From contig NMRA01000258.1 in the NCBI GenBank assembly GCA_002633005.1, positions 157,288 to 221,287 of the forward strand: a stretch of 64,000 nt of DNA, in the 5' to 3' direction. How positions within the stretch are numbered: the stretch's first letter is position 1; the number at the start of each line of letters is the position of its first letter. This DNA comes from Phoronis australis (Eukaryota > Phoronida > Phoronidae). This document shows, one piece after another, positions 12,045 to 22,929 of the stretch. The notes below the pieces were generated by a model. It had not been told where the DNA came from, searched no databases, and saw only the letters and a list, made by a program, of their open reading frames with translations. Made by a program: the position numbers and the translations under genes.

Positions 12045-12143
12045 AACAGCATAATTGGTTATTATGGTCTGTCTGAGACCTGAGCCTTATTGTAAACAGC
12101 ATAATTGGTTATTATGGTCTGTCTGAGACCTGAGCCTTATTGT
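12045..12143 (+). repeat. 50-bp tandem duplication specific to copy A
   Basis: A segment beginning AACAGCATAATTGG and ending GAGCCTTATTGT occurs twice in a row here but once in copy B (about 43626-43675), so it arose after the gene duplication. Confidence 0.85.
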
Positions 12144-13287
12144 TTATGCACGATCTTATTTCAGCTGGTATCAAATGATGCTGAAAAAGGAACCCTACCC
12201 ATTTCAGCTGGCAACACGTGACTTTATTTTTGAAAATATGGTCAAATTTGAAAATACCGTATGACCGCATCGATCTTTAAATAAAAACCAATTATACTGT
12301 TTTGATGAGTCTAACTTTTTACATTGTAATCACTGTAATGGGTTTCAGTACAGAGAGGCCTTTGTGACGAAGGGCAGCGTACATGTGAGTCGTAAAAATT
12401 TTGAGGGCTGCTGTGTGGTTGCTTCATAAGTCTAGTTACTTGCGAGCAGGAAAGCGAGAGCGCACAAAATCACACGAGTTCGCGTTCACTAGTATAACAG
12501 CGGCCGTTGAAGTGTTTGGTCCGTGAAACTGGAATGGTAAATCTTGATAGAAAATTCGTCCCATGAGCGAAATTCTCTTACCGTAAGTGCCTCGTGAGTT
12601 TCTTGTGGCGGAAACTACCTATGGTTTACGTGGCAAAGTAAAACATTGTTGGCACGGCATGGTGTGTATGTTGATGCCGACGTCGACGAGGTGATATCTT
12701 CAAGGCTCAGTTGAGTGGGTCTGGTAAGTAGAGTATTATTAGTCCCTACATTTGCAGAGCTGCATTTCATCCTGTTAAGTTAGCTAAAAACGAAAATCGA
12801 ATTACACTTTTTATCCCTCATAAAATATGTCTTACCGTGGTCGCTGTAGAATTCCTTTTCTGTTACCAGTAACAACATTGAATCCATCAGCGACTCAAAA
12901 AAATCGCTTTAAAGATTATTAAGGCTGCCAAGGTCTAAAATTGCGATTTCGAAAATTGGGCAGGCAGGCAATGCCTATGACTTGAGTTGGGAAAATCAAT
13001 GGAATCATATCACGTAAGGAATCTTGTGAGATCGATTTCATAAGAGTAGCAGGGTTAGTTTGATTTCCGTTTCTAGCAAGCGTAGTAGGGCGAATGCACT
13101 TTAACGTATGAGTTAAGGCCGCGACATTCGCGGGTGTAACCAGATAAAATCACGTTTTTGCTTGTCACGTATGGCGACACAACGTCAAGACGCAGCATCC
13201 AGCCAAACTCGGATTCAAATTCCGTCTTTTTCTCGCACCCTGAATCCTGGGTCTCATTTGTAACATGCTTAAACTATTTCTTTCTAG

Positions 13288-13569
13288 GTGTAAAAGGTTG
13301 TGATCAGATGGAGTTCCTTCAAATATTTTCTGTTTCCAAACGTGAAATATCAGGTCACACCATCAGTATTAACTCAATGTCCAGTGGATGGCAGTGTGCA
13401 GTGCGGTGCTTCAATGATTCTACTTGCAAATCTGCTGATTTCACAAAACTCGATGAACACACTGGAATTTGTCACTTTAAAAACATATCCTGGGACACTA
13501 CCAACGGAGACATCAGGAATCTACAAACTTCGTTCCATGCCACTCATCACATGGAGATGAGATGTTTCA
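13288..13569 (+). CDS. PAN/apple domain exon (gene A)
   Basis: Acceptor CTTTCTAG, donor GTGAGT, phases 1-1. The 94-residue module has the PAN/apple pattern: a first GC, then WQCAVRCF, DSTCKSADF, a GICHFK block and a terminal MRCF, giving six cysteines for three disulfides. PAN domains bind protein or carbohydrate partners in extracellular proteins. N-x-S/T sequons occur at FNDST and KNISW. Gene B (44786-45070) has one extra codon near the C-terminus and about ten substitutions, mostly on predicted surface positions, with all cysteines kept. Confidence 0.85.
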
Positions 13570-14308
13570 GTGAGTAACGCTGATAGTTATTTTCATCCTG
13601 ACCTTTACGACGAAATGTTGCTTTCAAGAACATCCTTAAGTAAATTTTTAACTGCGAAAATTCCGGGATGTTTAAGAAGCAGTAGATTAAGAGCTTTTAT
13701 TCCGTTTCCCTGGTAACATAGTTAATGTGATTTTCTTTCCATCCATATTTTCGTGTTTTTCCTACACCAAGTGTACCTTTCAATTTCAAATTTTAACTAC
13801 CATAAGAATCATTAAAATGAATACAACTCCTAATAGTGGTATACTTGGTCTTGATTCTAAAGTGAGGCCGGACCATTTTGCTTCCTGTTGTTATCCCGAG
13901 TGTTCTCAACTAGAGCATTTGAGCACTGAATCGCTAATCACTTGGTGTTACAGTAAATATAAAATCATTTACACTTTACCAAAAACTCTCGTTTATCGCC
14001 AAACTCTGTTCTTGGATCATATTGAGTTAAACCCATTTCCTTGACACATAACATTTGTACAAGATGGCCAGTTGGGTGTCCACAATCGCCGTTAACTTAC
14101 TAATAAGCTGTTTTAGGTTCTATAAATTAAGCATTAGACTTGTATTCCCCAGTTTACATTAAATGAAGAATGATCTTGTGTAGTAAACATAATATCCCCT
14201 CAAGCAAAATGATGGCGCAAAATTGACCGATAGCTATTCAAACTGAGCTACAGTACTCAGACCAGCACGGCAAGGAATTTTACTACACGTTTTGTCTATG
14301 ACATGCAG
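13570..14308. other. Gene A intron between PAN and kringle exons
   Basis: No gene supported. Open frames here (for example 13820-14044) are also present in copy B, but with only the general similarity of the duplication and no splice context. Confidence 0.5.
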
Positions 14309-14560
14309 GCCCATACGACTGCAAGACGAGCGAGAAGGGAGAAGACTACAGCGGCACCATACGGTCTACACTTTCGGGTATTAGTTGCCAGCGGTGGGAC
14401 TCACAAAGTCCACATACACATGCAGCGACGCATCTCGGACCGGAGGAAAACTTTTGTCGAAACGTAACTCCAGATGTAGACCCGTATCCATGGTGTTATA
14501 CCGTTGACGAGAACAAACGCTACGAGATCTGTGACGTTCCATTTTGCCCTGCACATGAAG
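14309..14560 (+). CDS. Kringle domain exon (gene A)
   Basis: Phase 1-1 exon, acceptor ACATGCAG, donor GTGAAA. Encodes a complete kringle of about 80 residues: start PYDCKTSEKGEDYSGT, the SCQRWDSQSPH block, ENFCRN, then DPYPWCYT and a final ICDVPFC. All six cysteines and the PWCYT signature are present. Kringles mediate protein binding in extracellular mosaic proteins. The lysine-binding aspartates of plasminogen kringles are partly kept in this region (VDPYPW), but ligand binding cannot be judged. Gene B's kringle (45777-46028) differs at about eight residues, clustered near the C-terminus (ENKRYEI to NSKRFET). Confidence 0.92.
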
Positions 14561-14771
14561 GTGAAAACCATTCGTTCTGCTAATTCTTTTCATTATCGAC
14601 GTCGTTCGCATAAGGTCTTCGCTATGAAATTACTTAGAATTCTTGAGATTTTTTTTCAACGGACCACCTTGTACTTTGGAAGCATTGTCAGTGTAAGTGT
14701 GACTTTCAGATGCGAACAAAGCAGTCTGCAATAAGTTAAACTACGTAATGTTTGGTTTGATTTGGTTTCAG

Positions 14772-14952
14772 AAACGTTCCTTTGTCCTCCTGGATGGTAC
14801 GGCATTACATCGAAATGTTACACGTTCTTTAACAAAGAGCATAACATGTATCGTTATGATGACGTTGTCGACTACTGTAATCAGAGAAATGGATATGTCC
14901 TTACGATGAAGACACTCGAGAAGTCGCTGGAAGTGGCGACACTTCTCACGAG
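14772..14952 (+). CDS. C-type lectin-like domain, first half (gene A)
   Basis: Acceptor GTTTCAG (phase 1), donor GTGATG (phase 2). Encodes the N-terminal half of a long-form C-type lectin fold: CPPGWYGITSKCYTFF, then the alpha-1 segment with VVDYCNQRNGYVLTM, ending at LLTR. The first two cysteines form the extra N-terminal disulfide of long-form domains, and the third is the conserved Cys1. The phase 2 exit matches only the exon at 16557, so the two exons must be joined. The exon is nearly identical in gene B (46237-46417). Confidence 0.9.
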
Positions 14953-16556
14953 GTGATGTGGGAGCTTTTTTGAAGAGATGTTTTCACTTTACTTATTTGT
15001 CAAAACGAAAATCTTGAACTAGGCCCCTCAATAAAGTACGTTTGAAACCTTTAGGTACCATGTCAGAGACGACTTTCAGTTTATTGGTAAGTAAAAAGTG
15101 TTAACAAGCCATCACACTTAACAGGATTTGCTATTTCAACAGAAACAAATCTAAACCATTTGTTAATTGAAGTAAAATGACAAAATCAAGTAATGAGATT
15201 TTCTCTTATTGCATCCGTCCCCACCTAGTTGTCTATGAGGAAATTGTTAGAAAACGGTCGCCGTGGGCGCATTTTCTCTCCCCGTCCACAAATGAATTCA
15301 TCCAAAGGACAGATACATGTGGCGGGATAAAGGTACCAAGAATAGATTTTTATGTTTTGCAATAGCTGATTTTCGAAATAACCGCGCCATATTCAAATTC
15401 ACTATCCTGTCAGACAGCGGCCAAGTCTTAGGTGGAGAGACGTTAAGCGCCGTTCACAAATCCCATGTAATACGGACTGGAGTTTACAACCTGCTGGTAT
15501 CAACGGCATTTTAACATATTTCCTCCTATCATAATACAGGCAAATTTTCATGGATATGCGGTGGGACGTATTTTAGGTATACAGTAAAAGGCCAATCTCT
15601 TGAAACGTCCATGGATGAAGGACACCGTATGCCCTGTGCATTCATAATTGCAAAGAAGAATACGCGGCTGTAGTCATTGGCTGCGATTCTTGAAAAGGAA
15701 AAATTTCGATCCCTGTCGGTGTCAAGACTCTGAAATATTGAATAAGTGAACTTGACGTAATCAAAAAATGGAAGAAGTTGACATTGGGATTTTAACACTG
15801 ATTTGCTATCAATATGAGAAGGCTTAAGACAATTTAAATTGCGGCACCATATGATTATATAGTAGCCAATTTCATTACACGGCCGAATCTGAGTTGGGAT
15901 CAACCTGGAGTCGCTTTCTTGCTCTCATTACTCAGGAGAGCGCCACTATGAAAAGTTCTCAATTGATTGTAGTTTCTACATAAGCAGCAGCGTGTTTAAG
16001 AAAAAGAAGTCTTGGGATAAGTTGGCCTGTGTGAACCTGTCTTAAGTGTTTCCAAATTACTTTACCGGAATATTCTATTACGCATGCGCTTGCTTGTAAC
16101 TTCGTGGTTCCATTAGCAGGCATGTTGCTCCGGGTTGACAATCCATAGCTGTGAGGAAGTTATATCAATGTGATTTACATTTTCTACGGATGCTGTAAGT
16201 TAATATTTAAAGACTAAATTACCAAAACTGATGCCATATGACTTTTTCGAGTCAGCCGCTTTCTCATTCCCATTTATATTGTAAGAAAACATTAAATTGC
16301 CCAGAAAAAGTGGTCTCAAAATGCATCATCCATAATAGATCTGTTTGTCGGGACTCAGAGTCACGCACAAAGGTCCATTTCCGGTGGCAAAACCACTTCG
16401 CGACTTATCACTTATACAATTTTTTCATGGTAACAAAGTATTTGTTGGTGCAGGAGTCAACTTAAACGGTTCCGTTTTGAATAATGCCTAAGTTTTGTTT
16501 ATACAAACCATTTTGTGGCTTTTAACGACCGCGCATTGTTTGTATGCTATATTTAG
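14953..16556. other. Intron inside the lectin domain (gene A)
   Basis: No exon supported. A stretch at about 15360-15514 (KFTILSDSGQV...) is conserved in copy B (46700-46855), but no in-frame splice pair was found. This intron is the ancestral empty site for two insertions in gene B, a SINE (site near 16160) and a Kolobok (TTAA near 16290). Confidence 0.5.
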
Positions 16557-16801
16557 GTATGCCAGTATATTGCCACCTCGTGACACCTTTTGGCTTGGAC
16601 TGACAGATGAAGATGCATCTGATGCAAGGCAGTACACTTGGTCTGACGGCTCGTGGCTGGCTAGTTTCGCGCTCTGGGATGACTTTCATCCTTCGAGCGA
16701 TGAACTAAGACACGTCGTAATAAAGGTCGGAACTGACTTCAAATGGCGCAGTAATGCTGGTGAAGATCAGCACGGTATCATTTGTGAAAAAGATGCTATC
16801 G
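16557..16801 (+). CDS. C-type lectin-like domain, second half (gene A)
   Basis: Acceptor TATATTTAG (phase 2), donor GTAAGC (phase 1). Contains FWLGLTDED, YTWSDGSWL, FALWDDFHP and the terminal HGIICEKDA, the classic second half of a C-type lectin fold. The EPN/QPD and WND calcium motifs are absent (WDDFHPSS and WRSNAG stand in their places). The second conserved disulfide pair is missing as a pair (HVVIK where Cys2 is expected, and no Cys3). Calcium-dependent sugar binding is therefore unlikely and a protein ligand is more plausible. Gene B differs at four residues, three of them in the last 25. Confidence 0.92.
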
Positions 16802-17299
16802 GTAAGCCAAGAGATTTATATTTTAAATAAGTTCATTTCGCCTCGTTTTGGCCTAAGATACGACATTAAACGGTGCCTTGGGTTCATTATACACCCGTGA
16901 CGCAGTGTGCTTGCATATGGTCACAAGAAAGGGAAGGGAAACTTTTAAAGCGGCTATAAGGCCCCTTTCCTGTAAAAAATAACTTATTTTGTTTAAAACA
17001 CTTATCGATAGAAAATTGGTGTCGATATCTCCATTAGATACAAGCGACGTGAAATCTGTGCTTTTGGAAAGTTATTGCTTGGGGACTAGACTGTAAAAGC
17101 GGACTCGTCGTGGAGTGTCATGTAATGCGTTGAACATGTTCTCGAGCAATGGCGAAATGACATCTCTATAAGATCCAAAATCATTTTCCATCCCAGTAAG
17201 GAACTAGTTGAAACAAATTATATAACGGCACTACTTTTTGGACGCAATGGAGATTCACTGCATTTCTTGTTTTGATACGAATGGAGCACGATCGCTACT

Positions 17300-17535
17300 A
17301 AAAGTGTTGGAACCTCACATCTAGTTTAGTGTTGGAAAATCTCCGCTAGTATAGCGTTGGGATACCACCGCTGGTATTAAAGCGTTCGAGCACCACCGCT
17401 AGTATAGTGTTGAGACACTACCGCTGGTATAATGTTGAAAAACCATCGCTAGTATAGTGTTGGAGCACAACCGATAGTATTGTGTGTTGGAGCACAACCG
17501 ACAGTATTATGTGTTGGAGCACAACCGTTGATTAA
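17300..17535 (+). repeat. Minisatellite, about 26-28 bp units (copy A)
   Basis: About eight imperfect copies of a unit like GTGTTGGAGCACAACCG(C/A)TAGTAT in the intron before the WSC exon. The matching array in copy B (49935-50283) has expanded with a different higher-order unit. Confidence 0.8.
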
Positions 17536-17606
17536 GTGTTAAAATACATGTAAGTAATCTTTGTAGTGGCTTTTACTGATCTTATGTTCCCCCGTTTTAT
17601 TGTAAG

Positions 17607-17840
17607 TTCTCCCCGGATGTTATGGTCAGTGGTCGTATGGCTCCATGGTAATCTATCACAACGTGACGCAGCAACAGTGTCGTTGGACGTGTGAACAACA
17701 AGGCTACTTGTTTGCCGGACTTCAGGACGAGGAGGATTGCCGCTGTACAAATAGCCTGGGTGACTATAACTCGAGGAACAGGTCGGAATGTAGCACGTGT
17801 CAAGGACAATTCTGCTACTCTTGGATTTTGCTTGCTAAAG
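17607..17840 (+). CDS. WSC domain exon (gene A)
   Basis: Entry phase 1 after TTTTATTGTAAG; likely donor AAAG|GTTTGG (weak but conserved in both genes). The module reads GCYGQWSYG, QQQCRWTCEQQGYLFAGLQ, EDCRCTN, SECSTCQGQFCYSW. It has eight cysteines with the spacing of WSC domains, including the CxxxC...GY.FAG...CxC core. WSC modules are putative carbohydrate-binding domains. The exit joins in phase 1 to the mucin exon (GAC at the junction). Gene B's exon (50349-50582) keeps all cysteines, with about ten substitutions. Confidence 0.85.
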
Positions 17841-18285
17841 GTTTGGCAACGCCACTTTACATTCCTGTGACCCGATTGTAACATTCATTCTTCTAAGCAT
17901 ACATATTCATGATAACGTTTCTCAAGGCAAGTTCAACATGTCAATCAAGATAAAAATTTCAGGTACTCAGGGCGCGTGAACAAGTAAATACAATAATTGT
18001 CCGCCATCTTTGTCCAACAAAGAGAACCTGCCAACAAAAAAGTAAAGACGGTTTTAGGATATCCTTGGATAGAGTGAATAAAGAAAATACATATCACTGA
18101 TAAAAAGTTGTCTCAGAGCACACGATCAACTGAATACACACCTTCATAAACAAACACAAAGTGAAAAATCTCCATTAAAACATCCCACACATGTTTTAAA
18201 CTAATGTGGACCATATGCGGGTGACAGCGCACGCGACCTACGGAAACATGACTTCATCAACACAGAATACATTTTCCATTGGATT

Positions 18286-19525
18286 ACCCTGTAAATGTAA
18301 CAACCGTTCCATTTTACTTGTTTGTTACATTTTACGTTGGTAAGCCTCTCCTAAAATATAACAAGTTGTTACATTTTACGTAATTGTTACACTTTACGTC
18401 GAATTTACATGCAAGAAATGTACCATTGTGGGCTCGGACAAGAATTGACCCATTTATCAAGTAACTTTGGGTAAAAATTCACATTTTCACCAAGTTCCCT
18501 TGAATAAATTCACAAAAGGCACCCTTTTATATAGTATTTTATCTAAAATTGCTGCATTTCGGGGAGTACTTTTTGCTTTGAGAAAAACCTTTTAGGCGGC
18601 ACTTTTCGTATACCTCTTTTATCAGAATACCATCCGGGTTGTCACGGCATGAATTTCGCTAACTATTATCATTATTAGTAGTAGTATCACTAGAGCGAGT
18701 TTTGTTACAAACATATTTAAAGGGGTTGCTGGGTTCAACCTTAACGATATTGTGAAAAACGTCTTGATAGCTGTGGATGCAGAGTAGGTCTACTTTTTGG
18801 AAACGAGGAGGTTGAGACAAAAAAATCTTGTTTAGACGTGCCCCAATTTTATGTGGAAATGACCCGTATATTCTTAAAAGAACACAGTCAGGGATTTAAA
18901 TTAGGTTTCGTTGAAAGTGGGTTGTGCGGAACAAAAACAGCTATCAAATTGGGTTCCGAAATTGAATTCTCCGTGAAAAATTTGTGGTCGATTTTCCCAA
19001 AGAAGTGCGATAAATATTATCCTAAATACAATTTTTTGTTTCTGCTGTGCTTACCAAGGGAGGCCTGTATACTGTAATGCCGGATAGACACTTGGTTTAT
19101 GACCTGTGAGCGCCAACAAAAGATTGCAAGAACGCTTGAACAATAGCAAACCTGTTAGCTGATACTGGAAACTCCTTTCGTCTGGAGTTGAAAATGTGGA
19201 GGTATATTTTTGACTACACCAAGAAACCATTCATTTTTAAAGCAACAGATTGCACGTGGGGACGCATTTGGCAATTCGAGCTGGCACATTTGACAAAATC
19301 TTATTCAAATAATCCAAGAACAAAAGAAGCCATTAAGTGTTTGAACCGTTTTCCTCAGTGTAATAAACACCATGCAAAATCACGAAACATGACGTCGCTT
19401 TCGTGAAATGTAACAATGTTACTTAACTTGTAAAATTACAGAAGATATAACACCATGTTACACTTTAGGAGAGGCCTAGCAAATTAAACTGTAACAATGA
19501 AGTAAAATTTCACATTTCACAGCGT
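18286..19525 (+). mobile_element. Unidentified element with GTTACATTTTACG subterminal repeats, short copy (gene A intron)
   Basis: Both ends carry clustered repeats of a TGTAACA / GTTACATTTTACG word (18294-18405 and 19408-19520). The right end finishes with a GCGTATCAA motif that also closes the copies at 28985 and 58090. Inside is an 80-residue frame (18838-19077) with an EIEFSVKN...FPKKCDKYYPKY block. The protein is conserved with the other copies but I recognise no family. Gene B has the same element in the same intron, so it predates the duplication. This copy lacks an internal part present in the others. Confidence 0.6.
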
Positions 19526-19555
19526 ATCAATGCTTACATGTTATGTCACTTTCAG

Positions 19556-20809
19556 ACGACATGTTTGACAGCAGTGAATCGACTACACCAAGTTCCGCAA
19601 ATGTCATGTTAACTACTTTACCAGCGACTTTGGACATTGCTTCAAATGCAACAACAGTAGCGACCACCAGATTTTCAACAAGCTCATTGGAAACTACAGA
19701 AAGTCCAATGGACAATCAAACGACCTTATCAGTAACTTTGGAAACGCCCTCCACATCTTTAACAACTTCACTTGAAACAACAGAAAGGTCCATCAGCAAT
19801 CACACGACGAGACCTCAAGCTACACAAACAACTGTTACGTATACGAACGGCTTACCACAAACAACTGGAAGTGCTACAAACAATCAATCGATAAGACTAG
19901 AGACTGTAGACACGACTACTACATTTTCGATTAGTTCACCTGAACATCCTATCACCCACCAAACGACGAGCCAGGAGGCTGCAATATCGACCACTATATT
20001 TTCGACTAGTTCACCGAAAATAACTGAACGTTCTATCGCCAATCAAACAGCGGTAAGAGAAACTTCAGAAACGACGGTCACATTTTGGAATAGTTCACCA
20101 AAAACAAATGAACGCCCTACCATGAACCAAACGTCGAAAGAGGAAAATCAAAGAGCGACCACATTTTCAAGTGAAAGTCCCAATAGCAATCATACGACGA
20201 GACCTCAAACTGCAGAAAGGACCACTACGTATTCGACTCACTTACCACAAACAACTGGAAGTTCCACCACCAGACAACCGACAAGAACAGAGACTGTAGC
20301 TACGACCACCACATTTTCGACTAATTCACCAAAGAATTCTATCACCAACCAGAGGACGAGCCAGAACAATGCGGCTGCCACCACTACATTTTCGATTAGT
20401 TCATCTGAAACAGCTAAACGTTCGACCATCAGTGAAACAGCCACAACTGACACGAGCTCCACGTTCTCGACTAGTTCATGGGAAACAGCAGAAAACCCGA
20501 ACGCTAGTCAACTGACATGGACAAAGACTATTGAAACAACCACATCATTTTCGACAAATTCACCTAAATCGACAGAACGTCGTAACACCAATGGGCAAAC
20601 AAAAACATTTTCCATGTCAATGAGCTCGGGAACAGTGGTAAGATCTGAATTGGCCACGGCTGTGACAACATCTGAGAACAAGACACAAACGACAGAAATT
20701 CCGACATCAGCACATGATCAGATGACTAAATCTGCAGGAACCGCTCTCGTGACCTCTACAACAACTTTACCTCCTTATGAAGTTACCCATGAGCCATGCA
20801 CGCGACAAA
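19556..20809 (+). CDS. Mucin-like Thr/Ser-rich stalk exon (gene A)
   Basis: One 1254-nt phase 1-1 exon (acceptor ACTTTCAG, donor GTAAGT) encodes about 418 residues, very rich in Thr and Ser and almost free of cysteine. It is built of degenerate repeats of about 28-35 residues with the core TTTFSTSSPETTER...NQTT. Dense O-glycosylation and several N-x-T sequons are expected, giving an extended rod that holds the adhesive domains away from the membrane. Gene B's stalk (58116-59264) is exactly 35 codons shorter: one 28-residue repeat plus indels of 4 and 3 residues. Confidence 0.9.
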
Positions 20810-21638
20810 GTAAGTTGAGTGCGAGGCTGGGACCTGGCGCTCTTATGTTTTGTTTAACACTATCCCCATGCAATTCACAATCTTTGTCGTCCGCATTATT
20901 AAAGAGCGAACTGTCAAACTTGAGTCGAATTTTCGAACCAGTGTCACACTGAGTGTGCAATAGTTTGAAGAGAAAAGGCCAAAAGCCAGATAGCATTTTG
21001 ATATCACCTTCAGAGAATTTTATTTAATCTGATTCGGGCTTACTCTACTTTTGATCCGTTACCTCTGTGATATAGGTACCCAGAACTAAACACCGTAGGA
21101 CAGTTCTGACAAAAATTGTGTTCATTTCGCTTGATTTTAAAAGCACACTCGCTTACATTCACCAAATTAGAACACAAAATAAGTTTTGTCAGTTGAAAGA
21201 TCTCACTAAAATATAAACATTTCGCAACTCACAGCCCTGTTTGTATTTGCTTTATCTCATTATTAATGTTTTATCTTTTTAAAGTGAGCGAGGAATCCGG
21301 TGAAACCTGATTACATATGGCGGTAATTGAGTGAGTGCTCATACTGCATGAGGCAGCTGTCACTTACTATGCTCGCCATTTTAGGTAGTGTAGTACTAGA
21401 ATAAAAAAATCATAAAAAATTCAGGTAATTTTGAAAATATTTGGTGTTGTATTGAATGCGTATTATTTTTTAATAAACCAAATCCGTTTTACGAAGTTTT
21501 AAATTATAATGAAGCAGAAAGACTACATTTAAAGGATACCCAACCTCGTTTTGGCACCGAATGTTTCACATGAAGCCTGTGCTTCTCAGTACCAACTGTT
21601 TCTTAAATTTACGTGGTCAACATATTGATCTGCTCCAG

Positions 21639-21830
21639 TTGAACCTCTTCACGAGCAACGCCTTACATCTCAGTTCCTTAACAAAACTACAACTGAAGAT
21701 GATCACTTCAAGACTACGCATGTGACATGTGACGTGAACAGTACGACCAACGTGCATATGACTGTTGTGTTCGGTTGTTCAGTCGCTGGAGCTGACAAAG
21801 GCTTCATCTTGTGGGATATTTCCTGTACTG
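21639..21830 (+). CDS. Membrane-proximal extracellular exon (gene A)
   Basis: Phase 1-1 exon (acceptor GATCTGCTCCAG, donor GTAAGT), 192 nt, same length in gene B (60385-60576). It encodes a Thr-rich start (FLNKTTTEDD) followed by THVTCDVNSTTNVHMTVVF, a second Cys in GCSVAG and a third in WDISC. I do not recognise the domain. The odd cysteine number suggests an intermolecular bond or a partner elsewhere. The open frame fails with the acceptor at TCTCAG but works with the upstream CTCCAG, which decided the start. Confidence 0.6.
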
Positions 21831-22237
21831 GTAAGTATACAGCTCTGCAAAACAGGTTGTTTTGGTTCGCTAATGTTGGTTTTTTGTTATGCACTTTATC
21901 TGAAGGTTTGGGTGTTGAACAACTGGTGAAATCTCTGAAGAGATTAATGGAAAGTTGCGCACCAGTCATTCTGCCATTGGACAAATAAGATGGATGTTTT
22001 AGCATTGCCGCGTTTTGTCCTGAAGTCTGCACTTTTCGAGGGGATTCTCGTTTTGAAAGGATTGAAAGTCATGCTTTTGACACTTTTTGTAACAAACAGC
22101 CCCATTGGGGAATTGAGGTACATGTATTCTATTAGAAATGAGGTCAATTTTGAGTGGGTGTTACTTATAACTGTTTTCTTTGTTAGACAATGCGACGTAG
22201 GTCACATTAATGCCCGACTCATCTCAATCATTTGCAG

Positions 22238-22929
22238 CTCGTCCCAGGAGAAGGAGGCCTCCAAAAGTAACCGGACCTGTGTTCCCCCGACCTAAACGAG
22301 CTCCATACGAAGCTCCGGCGGCTGAAGTAGTTGGCGGTTTTCAGTTGGTGATACTACTCGCCATTCTTGGATTTATCGTTTTTCTGGACCTTGTTACCAT
22401 TAGTAAGAACTTGCACTTCATGCGAAGAAATCTTCGATGGACGAAAAGAGAGCGCTCTCGCCCTAGGAACAACAAACGATGGGTGAAAAATGCGAAGAAT
22501 TTGCAGACCATGCGAAAGACTCTTCGACGCTTGAAGGTCATAAAAGCTCGCTCAAAGCTCAACAACATTCAAACTAAGCAAAAGACTCTTAAGCGGTTAA
22601 AAGATTTGAAAGCCCATGCAAAACCCAGCGAACAACCACCTTTGAAATGCAATACAAAACAAATTAGCCATAGACGCTTAGACCCTGTGACACCTGTGGG
22701 AAAATGTAGACAACACCCTTTAAAACTCAATAGCTGGATGGATCACGTTCCTTTTAATCTTAGGCTAAACATAAACAGTAGACAAGCACGAAGTCGTAAC
22801 GCTGGAGCAGAAGAGAAAGCTCTAGGCAAGCGTTTAGTGGTGTTGTATCCTTGGCCATCGCTGACAACTGCCGCTGAGTTGTCTTCGTCTCACAAGCACA
22901 AGAGACAGAAGAAGATTTATGTTGCTTAG
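22238..22929 (+). CDS. Transmembrane and basic cytoplasmic tail exon with stop (gene A)
   Basis: Last exon, acceptor CATTTGCAG giving phase 1. It starts ARPRRRRPPK, then a Pro/Arg-rich stretch and a single hydrophobic helix of about 24 residues from VVGGFQLVILLAILG to LDLVTI. A cationic tail of about 165 residues follows, ending at TAG 22927. The tail has three related 13-14-residue units (NLHFMRRNLRWTK, NLQTMRKTLRRLK, NIQTKQKTLKRLK). No kinase, death or ITAM-type domain is visible. An in-frame ATG at 22210, kept in both copies, precedes the acceptor. A separate short membrane protein starting there is the alternative model. Confidence 0.8.

Larger units (their letters stand above)
51..22929 (+). 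other. Gene A locus: mosaic ShKT/TSP1/PAN/kringle/C-type lectin/WSC/mucin membrane protein (5' end outside window)
   Basis: This is the upstream member of a tandem gene pair. Exons listed separately can be joined at canonical GT-AG sites. All outer junctions are phase 1 and the lectin-internal one is phase 2, so domains can be gained or lost without frame damage. From the TSP1-like exon to the stop the joined length is 3473 nt, two bases to complete a codon plus 1157 whole codons, with no internal stop. Expected order is linker, one or two ShKT, TSP1-like, PAN, kringle, C-type lectin, WSC, mucin stalk, membrane-proximal segment, transmembrane helix, basic tail. The start exon should lie left of the window. 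Linking the ShKT exons to the rest is inference from phase and from gene B, because about 8 kb of transposons separates them. Confidence 0.72.

Noticed and set aside
13727-14044. Frame conserved in both copies (also 45318-45536) between PAN and kringle exons
   Set aside because: Similarity is no higher than the surrounding intron and no splice sites give a phase 1-1 exon.
15317-15514. Conserved KFTILSDSGQV frame inside the lectin intron
   Set aside because: The lectin exons already join in phase 2 to form a full domain; inserting this would break the fold, and no matching phase pair exists.
20238-20462. Hydrophobic Val-rich minus-strand frames opposite the mucin exons (also 58444-58926)
   Set aside because: They are the antisense of Thr/Ser repeats, an expected artefact of ACN/TCN codons.
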